A DNA stretch of 64,000 nucleotides from positions 1 to 64,000 of the forward strand of contig MEGH01000099.1 in assembly GCA_001725415.1 (NCBI GenBank). Direction: 5' to 3'. Below the pieces are notes generated by a model, which was given only the letters and a program-made list of their open reading frames with translations, did not search any database and was not told where the DNA came from. The stretch is from Pseudonocardia sp. SCN 73-27. Its GTDB lineage: Bacteria > Actinomycetota > Actinomycetes > Mycobacteriales > Pseudonocardiaceae. This document shows positions 52,032 through 60,862 of the stretch, piece by piece. A program made the translations under genes and the position numbers. How positions within the stretch are numbered: position 1 is the first letter of the stretch; each line of letters opens with the position of its first letter.

Positions 52032-54349
52032 GCGTCATCGGCGAGCGCGTCCCGCGCAGCGACGGGCGGGCGAAGGCCAGCGGCGACGCCGAGTACGGCG
52101 TCGACCACGCCGAGCCGGGCATGATCTGGGGCGCGCTGGTGCGCTCGCCCGTCAGCTCGGGCCGGATCACCCGGCTCGACACCGCGCCGGCGCTGGCGAT
52201 GCCCGGGGTGCACGCCGTGGTCACGGCGGCGGACGCGCCCGACACCCGGGCCGGCTGGGTGCTGCGCGATCAGCGGCTGTTCGCCGCCGACCGGGTGCTC
52301 TACGAGGGCCAGCCGGTCGCCGCGGTGGCGGCCGACACCCTTGAGCTGGCCCGGGAGGCCGCGGCAGCCGTCGTGCTCGAGATCGAGCCGCTGCCCGCGG
52401 TGGTCGACCTCGACGCGGCGCTGCGTCCCGACGCGCCTCTCGTGCATCCCGATTGGGAGAGCTACGTCCCGGCCCTCGGCCCCGACGCCGACTACCCGCG
52501 CCACGGGAACCTCGCAGCCGAGTCGGTGTCCGACCCGCCCGGGGTCGACGACGCCTTCGCCAGGGCCCACCGGGTCGTCACCGACGAGTTCGTGGTGCAG
52601 CGCCAGTACCAGGCCTACATCGAGCCCAAGAGCGCGGTCGGGACCTACCGCGACGGCCGCTACACCGTCCACACGGCGCACCAGTTCCCCTACAACGTCC
52701 GCGACCGGGTGTCGCAGTTCCTCGACGTCCGGCCGTCCGCGGTGCGCATCGTCGGGCACACGATCGGCGGCGGGTTCGGCGCCAAGCTCGACGCGGCACT
52801 GGAGCCGTACGCCGCGCTGCTGTCGAAGGCGGCGCGGGGGCGGGCGGTCAAGCTCGTCAACACCCGCACCGAGGACCTGCTCACCTGCCCCAGCCGGGAG
52901 GGCGCGATCACCCGCGTGCGGTCCGCGCTCGACGAGGACGGCACGATCATCGCCCGCGAGCTGGAGGTGATCGCCGACAACGGCGCCTACAGCGGGGAGA
53001 TGCCCTGGCTGGCCAGCATCGCGCTGCACTGCGCGCGCGGCGTCTACCAGGCCGGACCGACGCGGGTGACCGCCCGGCTCGTCTACACGAACACGGCTCC
53101 GACCGGCGCGTTCCGCGGTGTCAACGGCACCTACCTGTACCACGCCGTCGAGCGGCACATGGACCACATCGCCGCCGAGCTGGGCGTCGACCGGCGGGAG
53201 TACCGGCTGCGCCACCTGTTCGACGACGGTGAGGAGCTGCTCAACGGCCAGGTGCTGACCGACGCCGGGATCCTGCGCGAGGGCTTCGACGCGATCGAGG
53301 CGGCGGCGCCGTGGGCGAAGCTGGAGGCGGAGCGGCGGCCTTACCGCGGCGTCGGGATCGCCGCGGCCTGGTGGCTGACCAACCCGATGCCCGGCACGGC
53401 CGTGGTGAAGCTGCACGAGGACGGAACCGCCGCGGTGATCACCGCGGCCACGGACAACGGCTCGGGTGCGGTGTCCATGGGCGTCACGCAGATCGTGGCG
53501 GAACGGCTGGGCATCCCGCCGTCGGACGTGTTCGTCACGCTGCCCGACACCGACGTCGCCGGGTTCGACGCGGGGTCGCAGGGCAGCCGCACCACCCGGA
53601 TCGTCGGAAAGGCCTCGCAGATCGCCGCCGACGAGGTGATCACGAAGCTCAAGGATGTCGCGGCGGGGCTGTTGGAGGCCGCGGCCGACGACCTCGAGGT
53701 CGCCGACGGGACGGTCCGGGTCAAGGGCGCACCGGGCACCAGCGTCCCGATCGCCGTGGTCGCCGCGACGGCGACGAACACCGTCGGGCCGATCCAGGGC
53801 ACCGGGTCGTTCGTCACCCCGTTCCCGGACTTCAACCCCGGCTGTGCCACCGGGTTGATGCTGCCGTCGTTCCCGACGCCGACCTACCACGTGCACCTGG
53901 CCGAGGTGGAGGTCGACCCGGTCACCGGCACGGTGCAGGTGCTGCGCTATCTGGTCGCGCAGGAGGTGGGGGCGGTGATCAGCCCGGACGGCACCTACGG
54001 CCAGGTGATGGGCGGGGTGACCCAGGGCATCGGGTACGCGCTGCACGAGAGCCTGCGGATCGGCGAGGACGGCCGCTACCGCGAGCGGACGCTGGAGAGC
54101 TACCGGCTGCCGCTGGCCGGCGACGTGCCCCGCGTCGAGTTCTTCCCCCTCGAACACCCCGACCCCGACGGCCCGCACGGTGCCAAGGGCGTCGGGGAGG
54201 GGCCGATCCTGCTGCCCGCCGCGGTCATCGCCAACGCGGTCGGCGACGCGATCGGCCGACCGCTGAACAACATCCCGATCACGCCGGAGGAGGTCCTCGC
54301 GGCGCTGCAGACAGCCGAGTTGAGGAACGTCGAGGAGCACATGCGATGA
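52028..54349 (+). CDS. Molybdenum hydroxylase set 1, molybdopterin-binding subunit
   Basis: A 773-residue catalytic subunit holding the Mo-pterin cofactor. Landmarks are 'RSDGRAKASGDAEYGVD', 'GGGFGAKLDAAL', 'APTGAFRGVNGTYLYH' and the catalytic Glu in 'GAKGVGEGPIL'. The 'MGQG' loop, whose Gln contacts Mo in xanthine oxidase, appears as 'DNGSGAVSMG', with Ser instead of Gln, so the active site differs from that of set 2. Order is FAD-FeS-Mo, all overlapping. Substrate probably an N-heterocycle. Confidence 0.93.
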   Translation: MSVIGERVPRSDGRAKASGDAEYGVDHAEPGMIWGALVRSPVSSGRITRLDTAPALAMPGVHAVVTAADAPDTRAGWVLRDQRLFAADRVLYEGQPVAAVAADTLELAREAAAAVVLEIEPLPAVVDLDAALRPDAPLVHPDWESYVPALGPDADYPRHGNLAAESVSDPPGVDDAFARAHRVVTDEFVVQRQYQAYIEPKSAVGTYRDGRYTVHTAHQFPYNVRDRVSQFLDVRPSAVRIVGHTIGGGFGAKLDAALEPYAALLSKAARGRAVKLVNTRTEDLLTCPSREGAITRVRSALDEDGTIIARELEVIADNGAYSGEMPWLASIALHCARGVYQAGPTRVTARLVYTNTAPTGAFRGVNGTYLYHAVERHMDHIAAELGVDRREYRLRHLFDDGEELLNGQVLTDAGILREGFDAIEAAAPWAKLEAERRPYRGVGIAAAWWLTNPMPGTAVVKLHEDGTAAVITAATDNGSGAVSMGVTQIVAERLGIPPSDVFVTLPDTDVAGFDAGSQGSRTTRIVGKASQIAADEVITKLKDVAAGLLEAAADDLEVADGTVRVKGAPGTSVPIAVVAATATNTVGPIQGTGSFVTPFPDFNPGCATGLMLPSFPTPTYHVHLAEVEVDPVTGTVQVLRYLVAQEVGAVISPDGTYGQVMGGVTQGIGYALHESLRIGEDGRYRERTLESYRLPLAGDVPRVEFFPLEHPDPDGPHGAKGVGEGPILLPAAVIANAVGDAIGRPLNNIPITPEEVLAALQTAELRNVEEHMR

Positions 54350-56751
54350 CCATCGTTGAACCCGACAGGACCACCTACACCGGCACCAGGGTGCGGCGCA
54401 CCGAGGACCCGAGGCTGCTCGCGGGCCGCGGCCAGTACGTCGACGACGTCACGGTGCCCAAGATGATCGAGGCAGCGGTGCTGCGCAGTCCGCTGGCGCA
54501 CGCCCGGATCACCGGCATCGACGTCAGCCGGGCCCGCGAGCTGCCCGGCGTCTTCGACGTCATCACCGGCCGCGACCTGGCGGCCGTCGCGGGCGAGCAG
54601 CCGGTGATCTGGTTCCCGATCCCCGACCAGCGGATCGCGCGCACCCACGCGCTGGCCGTCGACCGGGTCCGCTGGGTCGGGCAGGCGGTTGCGGCCGTGG
54701 TGGCGGTGAACCGCTACGTGGCCGAGGACGCGCTGGAGCTGATCGAGGTCGACTACGAGCCGCTGCCGGTCGTCGCCGACCTGGACGCGGCGCTCGCCCC
54801 GGACGCGCCGAAGCTCTACGACGACTGGCCCGACAACGTCAGCGGTTCGCTGACCTACACCGCCGGCGACGCCGAGGCCGCCTTCGCCGAGGCCGACGTG
54901 GTCGTCCGGGAGCGCTTCACCCACGGCCGGGCGTTCGGCTGCCCGCTGGAGCCGCGGGGTTGCATCGTCGAGTGGGACGACTTCGCCGGGACCGTCGACG
55001 TCCACCTGTCCACGCAGTCGCCGAACCTGGCCCGTGACCTGCTGTCCGAGGTGCTCGGGGTACCGGTGCACAAGATCCGGGTGCGCACCCCCAACCTGGG
55101 CGGCGGTTTCGGCAACAAGTTCGACTTCTACGGCGAGGAGGTGATCGCCGCGGTCCTGTCGCGGCGCACCGGTCGCCCCGTCAAGCTCATCGAGGACCGG
55201 CTCGACAGCTTCGTGGCCACCTCGCACTCCCGCGACCAGCGCCTGGACTTCGAGATGGCACTGCGCAACGACGGCACGATCCTCGGGCTGCGCGGGATCT
55301 CCTACGGCGTGCTCGGCGGAGCGCTGGGCACGGTCGGCGCCGGGCCGCCGTGGGCGTCGGTGCTCACCTGCATGGGCCCCTACAAGATCCCGAACCTGGA
55401 CGTGACGGTGAAGGCCGTCGTCACCAACCGGTCGCCGTACGGCTCCTACCGCGGCTGGGGCGTGCCGAAGGGCAACATCGTGCACGAGCGGCTGATCGAG
55501 ATCGCCGCCCGGGAGCTGGGGATGGACCGCGCGGCAATCCGCCGCAAGAACTTCCCGGCGCCCGAGGAGTTCCCGTTCTTCAGCGGGGTCGCCTTCACCT
55601 ACGACAGCGGTGATTACGCCGCCTGCCTGGACCTGGCGATGACCAAGGTCGACGAGCTGGGCTGGCGGAACCGGCAGACCGCGGCGCGGGCGGAGGGGCG
55701 CTCGCTCGGCATCGGCTACTCGTTCCACGTCGAGCCGAGCGCCTACGGGCCGAGCCGGATCCTCAACCTGGTCGGCCTGGCCCACTCCGGCTTCGACGAG
55801 GTGACCGTGCGGATGGACTCCATCGGCAAGGTCACGGTCTACTCCGGGCAGATCAACATGGGTCAGGGGACGCACACGATCTACGCGCAGCTGGCCGCCG
55901 ACGGGCTCGGCATCCCGATGGAGGACGTCGTCGTGGTCACCGGCGACACCGACTCCTGCCCCTACACCGGCTACGGCACCGGCGGCAGCCGGGCCGCCCC
56001 GCTCGGCGGCGCGGCGATCCTGCGGGCGACCGAGCGGTTGCAGGCCAAGATCCTCCGCGTTGCCGCGGAGCTGCTCGAGGCCTCGCCCGACGACCTGCAG
56101 ATCGAGAAAGGCGTGATCAGCGTCAAGGGCACGACGTCGCGCTCGGTGACGACCCGCGACGTGGGCGACGCCGCCTACCGCAGGCTGCTGAACAAGATGC
56201 CCGAGTCGGAGATGCCGACGCTGGAGGAAGTCGACGTGTTCGACCCACCCAACATGGCCACCTCCTACGGGTGCACGGCGCTGCTGGTGGAGGTCGACCG
56301 GGGCACCGGCGCGGTCACCCTGCTGGACTGCCTGCAGGCCCACGACTGCGGCACGGTGATCAACCCGATGCTGGTGGACGGCCAGCTGGCGGGCGGGCTC
56401 GCCCAGGCCCTCGGCGGGGCGCTGCTGGAGGAGCTCGTCTACGACGAGGAGGGCCAGCTGCGCACGGCCAGCTTCATGGACTACCTGCTGCCGACGGCGA
56501 TGGAGATCCCGCCGTTCCACTTCTTCCACCAGGAGACGCCCGCCCCGGACATTCCCGGTGGGATCAAGGGGGTGGGGGAGGCGGGCACGATCGCCGGCGT
56601 CTCGCTCGTCGCCAGCGCCGTCGACGACGCGCTCAGCGACCTCGGGGTGACGGTGACCCGGTTCCCGATCACGCCGCCGCGGCTGCTCGACCTGATCCAG
56701 GCCGCCCGGACCCCCACCGGGCAGGCCCACACCGAGGAGGACGCGCGATGA
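54346..56751 (+). CDS. Molybdenum hydroxylase set 2, molybdopterin-binding subunit
   Basis: An 801-residue catalytic subunit of a second enzyme of the same superfamily. Present are 'EDPRLLAGRGQYVDD', 'GGGFGNKFDFYGEE', 'SPYGSYRGWGVPKGN', 'GQINMGQGTHTIYAQ' and the catalytic Glu in 'GIKGVGEAGTI'. The 'YRGWG' loop differs from the 'AYRCSF' loop of true CO dehydrogenase, so it is a CoxL-like hydroxylase and not form I CODH. It overlaps the set 1 Mo subunit by 4 bp, and both sets appear on one message. Confidence 0.93.
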   Translation: MTIVEPDRTTYTGTRVRRTEDPRLLAGRGQYVDDVTVPKMIEAAVLRSPLAHARITGIDVSRARELPGVFDVITGRDLAAVAGEQPVIWFPIPDQRIARTHALAVDRVRWVGQAVAAVVAVNRYVAEDALELIEVDYEPLPVVADLDAALAPDAPKLYDDWPDNVSGSLTYTAGDAEAAFAEADVVVRERFTHGRAFGCPLEPRGCIVEWDDFAGTVDVHLSTQSPNLARDLLSEVLGVPVHKIRVRTPNLGGGFGNKFDFYGEEVIAAVLSRRTGRPVKLIEDRLDSFVATSHSRDQRLDFEMALRNDGTILGLRGISYGVLGGALGTVGAGPPWASVLTCMGPYKIPNLDVTVKAVVTNRSPYGSYRGWGVPKGNIVHERLIEIAARELGMDRAAIRRKNFPAPEEFPFFSGVAFTYDSGDYAACLDLAMTKVDELGWRNRQTAARAEGRSLGIGYSFHVEPSAYGPSRILNLVGLAHSGFDEVTVRMDSIGKVTVYSGQINMGQGTHTIYAQLAADGLGIPMEDVVVVTGDTDSCPYTGYGTGGSRAAPLGGAAILRATERLQAKILRVAAELLEASPDDLQIEKGVISVKGTTSRSVTTRDVGDAAYRRLLNKMPESEMPTLEEVDVFDPPNMATSYGCTALLVEVDRGTGAVTLLDCLQAHDCGTVINPMLVDGQLAGGLAQALGGALLEELVYDEEGQLRTASFMDYLLPTAMEIPPFHFFHQETPAPDIPGGIKGVGEAGTIAGVSLVASAVDDALSDLGVTVTRFPITPPRLLDLIQAARTPTGQAHTEEDAR

Positions 56752-57623
56752 AGCCACCTGCCGTCCGCTACGCCCGGGCCGGCGACGTCCGGGAGGCCGT
56801 CGCACTGCTCGCCGAGCACGGCTCCGACGCGAAGGTGCTCGCCGGCGGCCAGAGCCTCGTGCCGCTGATGAGCTTCCGGCTCGCCCGACCGTCGATCCTC
56901 GTCGACATCAACAGGATCGGCGGGCTCGACCGCATCGAACAGGACAACGGCAGCCTGCTGATCGGAGCGATGGCCCGACAGCGCGACGTCGAGCTCAGCG
57001 ACGTCGCCGCGGCGGCGGTGCCGCTGCTGCCGCAGGCGCTGCGTTACGTCGGGCACGTCACCATCCGCAACCGGGGCACCGTCGGCGGCAGCCTCGCGCA
57101 TGCCGACCCCGCGGCGGAGCTGCCCGCGGTGGTCACCGCGCTCGGCGGGGACCTGGTACTGGAGGGCCCCGGCGGCACCCGGTCCGTCGCGGCCGAGGAC
57201 TTCTTCACCGGCACCTTCACCACCGTGATGGCACCCGACGAGGTGCTGGTCGGCGTCCGGCTGCCACGGCTGCCCGATCGCACCGGCGTCGCCGTCGAGG
57301 AGCTGGCCCGCCGGCACGGCGACTTCGCCGTCGTCGGGGTGGTCGCCGCGGTCCACCTCGCCGCCGACGGCACGGTCGACCTGGTGCGGCTGGCCGCGAG
57401 CGGGGTCGACTCCGTCCCGGTCCGGCTGCACGCCGCGGAGGCCGCGCTCAGCGGGGCGCGGCCGACCGCAGATGTCCTCGAGGCGGCGGCGGCGACCGTC
57501 GACGCGAGCATCCATCCGACCGACGACGTCCATGCTCCGGCGTCGTACCGGCGACACGTCGCCCGGCTGCTGGTGCAGCGGGCACTGGGAGCAGCCGTCG
57601 AGCGGAGCGGAGCGGAGCGATGA
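56748..57623 (+). CDS. Molybdenum hydroxylase set 2, FAD subunit
   Basis: A 291-residue CoxM/CutM-like FAD subunit: 'KVLAGGQSLVPLMSFRLARP', 'TIRNRGTVGGSLAHADPAAE' and 'EDFFTGTFTTVMAPDEVL'. It overlaps both neighbours (ATGA). Order here is Mo-FAD-FeS, opposite to set 1. Confidence 0.95.
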   Translation: MKPPAVRYARAGDVREAVALLAEHGSDAKVLAGGQSLVPLMSFRLARPSILVDINRIGGLDRIEQDNGSLLIGAMARQRDVELSDVAAAAVPLLPQALRYVGHVTIRNRGTVGGSLAHADPAAELPAVVTALGGDLVLEGPGGTRSVAAEDFFTGTFTTVMAPDEVLVGVRLPRLPDRTGVAVEELARRHGDFAVVGVVAAVHLAADGTVDLVRLAASGVDSVPVRLHAAEAALSGARPTADVLEAAAATVDASIHPTDDVHAPASYRRHVARLLVQRALGAAVERSGAER

Positions 57624-58126
57624 CCGAACTGGCGAGCGAGTCGACTGCACAGCGCGACACCCTGTCGATCACGGTGACCGTCAACGGTCACGCCTATACC
57701 GCCGACTGCGAGCCGCGGGTCACTCTGGCGGACTTCCTGCGGCACACGTGCGGCCTCACCGGCACTCACCTCGGCTGCGAGCACGGCGTCTGCGGAGCCT
57801 GCACAGTCCTGGTCGACGGCCGGTCGGCGCGGGCCTGCCTGACGCTGGCGGTGCAGGCGGACGGCGCCACGATCACAACCGTCGAGGGACTGGCCACCGG
57901 CAACACGCTCAACCCGCTGCAGGAGGCCTTCTGGGACAACCACGGCCTGCAGTGCGGGTTCTGCACGCCGGGCATGCTGATGACGGCGACGGAGCTGCTG
58001 GCCGACAACCCGGACCCCGACGCGGCCGAGGTGCGGGAGTGCTTGTCCGGCAACCTGTGTCGCTGCACGGGCTACGACTCCATCGTGCGCTCGGTGCTCG
58101 ACGCGGCGCGGCGGATGCGCGGCTGA
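57620..58126 (+). CDS. Molybdenum hydroxylase set 2, 2Fe-2S subunit
   Basis: A 168-residue CoxS/CutS-like subunit with clusters in 'GCEHGVCGACTVLVDG', 'ARACLTLA', 'QCGFCTPGM' and 'NLCRCTGY'. It is the last gene of the operon and is followed 5 nt later by a strong hairpin. No XdhC/CoxF-type cofactor-insertion factor or MoCo biosynthesis gene follows, so maturation must rely on genes elsewhere. Confidence 0.95.
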   Translation: MTELASESTAQRDTLSITVTVNGHAYTADCEPRVTLADFLRHTCGLTGTHLGCEHGVCGACTVLVDGRSARACLTLAVQADGATITTVEGLATGNTLNPLQEAFWDNHGLQCGFCTPGMLMTATELLADNPDPDAAEVRECLSGNLCRCTGYDSIVRSVLDAARRMRG

Positions 58127-58130
58127 AGGA

Positions 58131-58171
58131 GCCGCCGGTGGTCGCGCCGAATCACGCGACTCCTCGGCGGC
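58131..58171 (+). terminator. Two-part hairpin terminator after the molybdenum hydroxylase operon
   Basis: An outer stem GCCGCCG (58131-58137)/CGGCGGC (58165-58171) and an inner stem GTCGCG (58141-58146)/CGCGAC (58155-58160) form a 13-bp helix interrupted by a small internal loop. It begins 4 bp after the last stop. No U-tract. Confidence 0.55.
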
Positions 58172-58223
58172 GCAGGGGCCGGGCCCGGGGTGCCGACCCG
58201 CCCCGGGGCCGGCCGGGCGTCAC

Positions 58224-58736
58224 TCAGCGCCGGCCGGCCTCGGCCAGGTCGTCGGTGCAGTGGAGCCGAACCTTGTAGTAGGCATCGGTCGTGAGCCAGT
58301 TCGTCGCGCTGGAGTTCAGCGGGCCTGTCTTCGTCCCCGTGATCAGGCTCCAGTGCTGCGGGTCCCTCGGATCCGGCGTCAGCTCCCACCCGGTGATCGA
58401 GACGCCGATCGGCCACGGCCGGCTGCTGTCCCAGGGGCTCTCGAGAATCTCGAGCCCCGGCGGCAGCGTCGTGAAGTCCGGTGCGTACTTGTCCTTGGTG
58501 AGGTAGGGGTGGTCGGCCGGACAGCTGTAGGCGGGGACCGACTCGCTGGTCCAGCCCTTCATCAGACGCCACTCGCCGTCGACGGTGATCGTCCCGGAGG
58601 CCGTGGTCGGCGACGGCGTGCTCGCCTGCGCCGCCGTCGCGCCGAGCACCCCGGTGACGACGACGCCGACGGCGACGGCCGCTGCACGCCGCCGCCAGCG
58701 CCGGCCGGGCTCGGGGGTCTGTTCCTGGTTCGTCAT
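58224..58736 (-). CDS. Secreted protein of unknown function
   Basis: A 170-residue exported protein. A basic N-terminus ('GRRWRRRAAAVAVG') and hydrophobic core end in 'TAAQAST', a probable signal-peptidase I site near residue 38; a Tat-like RR pair is present. The mature part ('GEWRLMKGWTSESVPAYSCP', 'LPPGLEILESPWDSSRPWP', 'VRLHCTDD') has two Cys, likely disulfide-bonded, and is not recognised. It diverges from the metalloprotease gene. Confidence 0.8.
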   Translation of the reverse strand: MTNQEQTPEPGRRWRRRAAAVAVGVVVTGVLGATAAQASTPSPTTASGTITVDGEWRLMKGWTSESVPAYSCPADHPYLTKDKYAPDFTTLPPGLEILESPWDSSRPWPIGVSITGWELTPDPRDPQHWSLITGTKTGPLNSSATNWLTTDAYYKVRLHCTDDLAEAGRR

Positions 58737-58831
58737 CGCTCCTCCTGGTGGGTGTGTCCCGTCCGGTGCCCTCCGTGTCGGGGCGTCCGGTGTGACCACC
58801 ATCTCCGAGACGAGCAGGTGCGACCGTCGTT

Positions 58832-58873
58832 CGATCGGACCCCGCCCAGGGGGATCCCCCACCCGTCCGATCG
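58832..58873. promoter_or_regulatory. Composite palindrome in the divergent gap before the metalloprotease gene
   Basis: Outer 9-bp arms CGATCGGAC (58832-58840) and GTCCGATCG (58865-58873) enclose a 12-bp perfect palindrome GGGGGATCCCCC (58849-58860). It lies in the 300-bp gap between the secreted-protein and protease genes, which otherwise shows only a repeated ACACGCCGCA (58946 and 58996, 50 bp apart). Confidence 0.5.
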
Positions 58874-59036
58874 GCCGACACCGCGCCCACAGATGGGCTG
58901 GGCTCCGCCATCCGCGGCGGGCGGTCAACCCGGCACACAGTGCTGACACGCCGCATCCGGGTAACGACGCGCAGTGCACGACCGAGCAACCCGCCACACG
59001 CCGCAGATCCGATGCAGTGCGCCAAGGGGGGACGTC

Positions 59037-60539
59037 ATGGCCTTTCCGCTCGGAGGAGCCGAACTCGGCACGCCACGCTGCCGAAAGGCGAATCCTCCCG
59101 GGAGCAGTGGCCTGCACCCCAGCGCCTACGGCCCGCCCGCGGGCCGCTGGCCCGGCACCGACCTGACCTACTCCGTCGACCCTTCCGGCGGCGGCGTCGA
59201 GTACGACGCCGGCGGGAGACTCTCCTCGCAGAACATCGCCGACTGGATCGCCGATGCGTTCGAACTGTGGGCCGATGCGTGGTCCCCGCTCACCCTGACC
59301 CGCGTCCCGCCCGACAGCAACCCACCCGCCGACATCAGGGCCGCGTTCGTCGGCGCGGACGTCCAGCCCGACTTCTTCGACACCAGCAGCGTCGGGAACG
59401 GCGAGTTCCCACCCGATGGCACGATCCATTTCACGACCGCGCGCAACTTCACCGCGACCTCGATGAAGGCCACGGCGATCCACGAGATGGGTCACGCCCT
59501 GGGGTTGACCCACTCGGGCGACGAGGCGTCGGTGATGTACCCGTTCGGCCTCGACGTGGTGGTCATCGACCAGGACAGCCGCGACGCGATCAACGACGTC
59601 TACGCGCCCTGGTCGCCGCAGGCTCAGCTGGGCGACCGCGCCACCGACGACCGGCCGGCGCTCGCGGCATCAGGGTTCGCGAGCTTCGGCGGCAGCAGCC
59701 GCGAGCTCAGTGCCGTCTGGCGCGGGTCGAACGGGGACCGCACGATCTACCACTCCCGGTTCCGCGCCGGCTCGTGGACACCGCAGGAGCGCATCGCGGG
59801 CGCAGCCTCGACCGACGGGCCGGCGCTCGCGTCCTACGACCTTCGTGACGGAACGCCGTCGACGGGGCTGATGATGCTCTGGAAGGGCGCCGCCGGTGAC
59901 TCCACGCTGTGGTGGAACGTCAACCCCGGCAACGGCTGGAGCCAACCCCGGCAGATGCCGGGCGCCGGCACGAGCGCGCGCCCCGCGTTGGCCTCCTTCA
60001 CCGACTCCGTCGCCGCCTGGAAGGGCGCCGGCGACGACACCGGCATCTACTGGTCGCTGTGGCAGGCGGGCGGCTGGGCTCCGCAGCAACGCGTTCCCGA
60101 CGCGGCATCCGGGCACGGCCCCGCCCTGGCGGTGCTCAACCGCCGCCTCTACCTGTTCTGGCGCGGGGTCGGGGACGACCATGCCCTCTGGTACAGCTCC
60201 CGCGGTTCCGGTGAGGACCAGCTCTGGCAGCCCCGCAGGCTGATCCAGGCCGAGGACTTCAGCCTCGACATCGGCGGAGGCGTCTGGATCACCCCCGGGT
60301 CCACGCACGGACCGGCGGCCGCGCACCACGTCGACCGGATCCTCCTGGCCTGGAAGGGCGTCGAGGGCGACTCCGGCATCTACTGGTGCGCGTTCAACGG
60401 TCGCGAGTTCTCTCCGCAGATCCGCGTCGAGGACGTCGGTACCAGCCGCGGCCCGGGTCTGGGCAGTCTCGACGACCGCACCTTCATGATGTGGAAGGGC
60501 GTCTCCGGCGACAACACGCTCTGGTGGTCCCTCTACTGA
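59037..60539 (+). CDS. Matrixin-type metalloprotease with six-repeat WKG (propeller-like) domain
   Basis: A 500-residue protein. The N-terminal metzincin domain has the zinc motif 'HEMGHALGLTH' (His 149) and Met-turn 'SVMYP' (Met 167), so it should be an active M10-like protease. Residues about 228-500 hold six repeats of some 50 residues, each with a 'W(K/R)GxxGD' core and an aromatic 'xxxW' strand, resembling lectin or sialidase-like beta-propellers. The ATG at 59037 follows AAGGGGGG. No signal peptide or propeptide cysteine switch is seen, although such proteases are normally exported. An upstream start at 58974 adds no signal either. Confidence 0.87.
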   Translation: MAFPLGGAELGTPRCRKANPPGSSGLHPSAYGPPAGRWPGTDLTYSVDPSGGGVEYDAGGRLSSQNIADWIADAFELWADAWSPLTLTRVPPDSNPPADIRAAFVGADVQPDFFDTSSVGNGEFPPDGTIHFTTARNFTATSMKATAIHEMGHALGLTHSGDEASVMYPFGLDVVVIDQDSRDAINDVYAPWSPQAQLGDRATDDRPALAASGFASFGGSSRELSAVWRGSNGDRTIYHSRFRAGSWTPQERIAGAASTDGPALASYDLRDGTPSTGLMMLWKGAAGDSTLWWNVNPGNGWSQPRQMPGAGTSARPALASFTDSVAAWKGAGDDTGIYWSLWQAGGWAPQQRVPDAASGHGPALAVLNRRLYLFWRGVGDDHALWYSSRGSGEDQLWQPRRLIQAEDFSLDIGGGVWITPGSTHGPAAAHHVDRILLAWKGVEGDSGIYWCAFNGREFSPQIRVEDVGTSRGPGLGSLDDRTFMMWKGVSGDNTLWWSLY

Positions 60540-60862
60540 CGCGCACCGTCAGCCCGCTGCCGCGCCATCCGCTCGCCGGTGGCGGCCCGACGGGGCCGTA
60601 CGCGCCCGATTTGGGGAGTCGAACCCCAGACCTACGCACGAAGGGAATTGCGATCGGCGTGTTCAGGGTGCCCGCTGAGTCCATCGGCGCCAGTCACGGC
60701 GTCCCCCGTGAACACTGGTCACACCGGGCACCGCCGTTTCGTTCCACGATCCGTTCCACGGCAAAGATCGTTGTGCCGGTCGCTGAGACCCGCTCTACGG
60801 CACGATCCTCAGCCCGCCCCGAGGGCCCACCTCACAGGTCGTGACGGGCATGGGCGATCTCC
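60540..60862. other. Intergenic region with tRNA-like relic and short direct repeats
   Basis: No gene is supported. Besides the T-arm-like element at 60604-60636 it contains two copies of CGTTCCACG (60740-60748 and 60752-60760), 12 bp apart. It lies between convergent genes (protease and RutA-like monooxygenase). Confidence 0.45.
60604..60636 (-). other. tRNA 3'-end-like fragment (T-arm), possible attachment-site relic
   Basis: On the minus strand, TGGGG-TTCGACT-CCCCA (60628-60612) is a perfect T-stem with a consensus TTCRANY loop, preceded by a plausible variable loop and followed by an acceptor-like stretch. The anticodon and D arms do not fold upstream, so it is not a full tRNA. Integrating elements duplicate tRNA 3' ends at their borders. 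Confidence 0.35.

Noticed and set aside
54346-58126. Aerobic carbon monoxide dehydrogenase (CoxLMS)
   Set aside because: The large subunit has YRGWG where form I CO dehydrogenase has AYRCSF, and no coxDEFG-like genes follow.
60590-60690. Complete tRNA gene
   Set aside because: Only the T-arm folds; no matching 5' acceptor strand, D-arm or anticodon stem can be built upstream.
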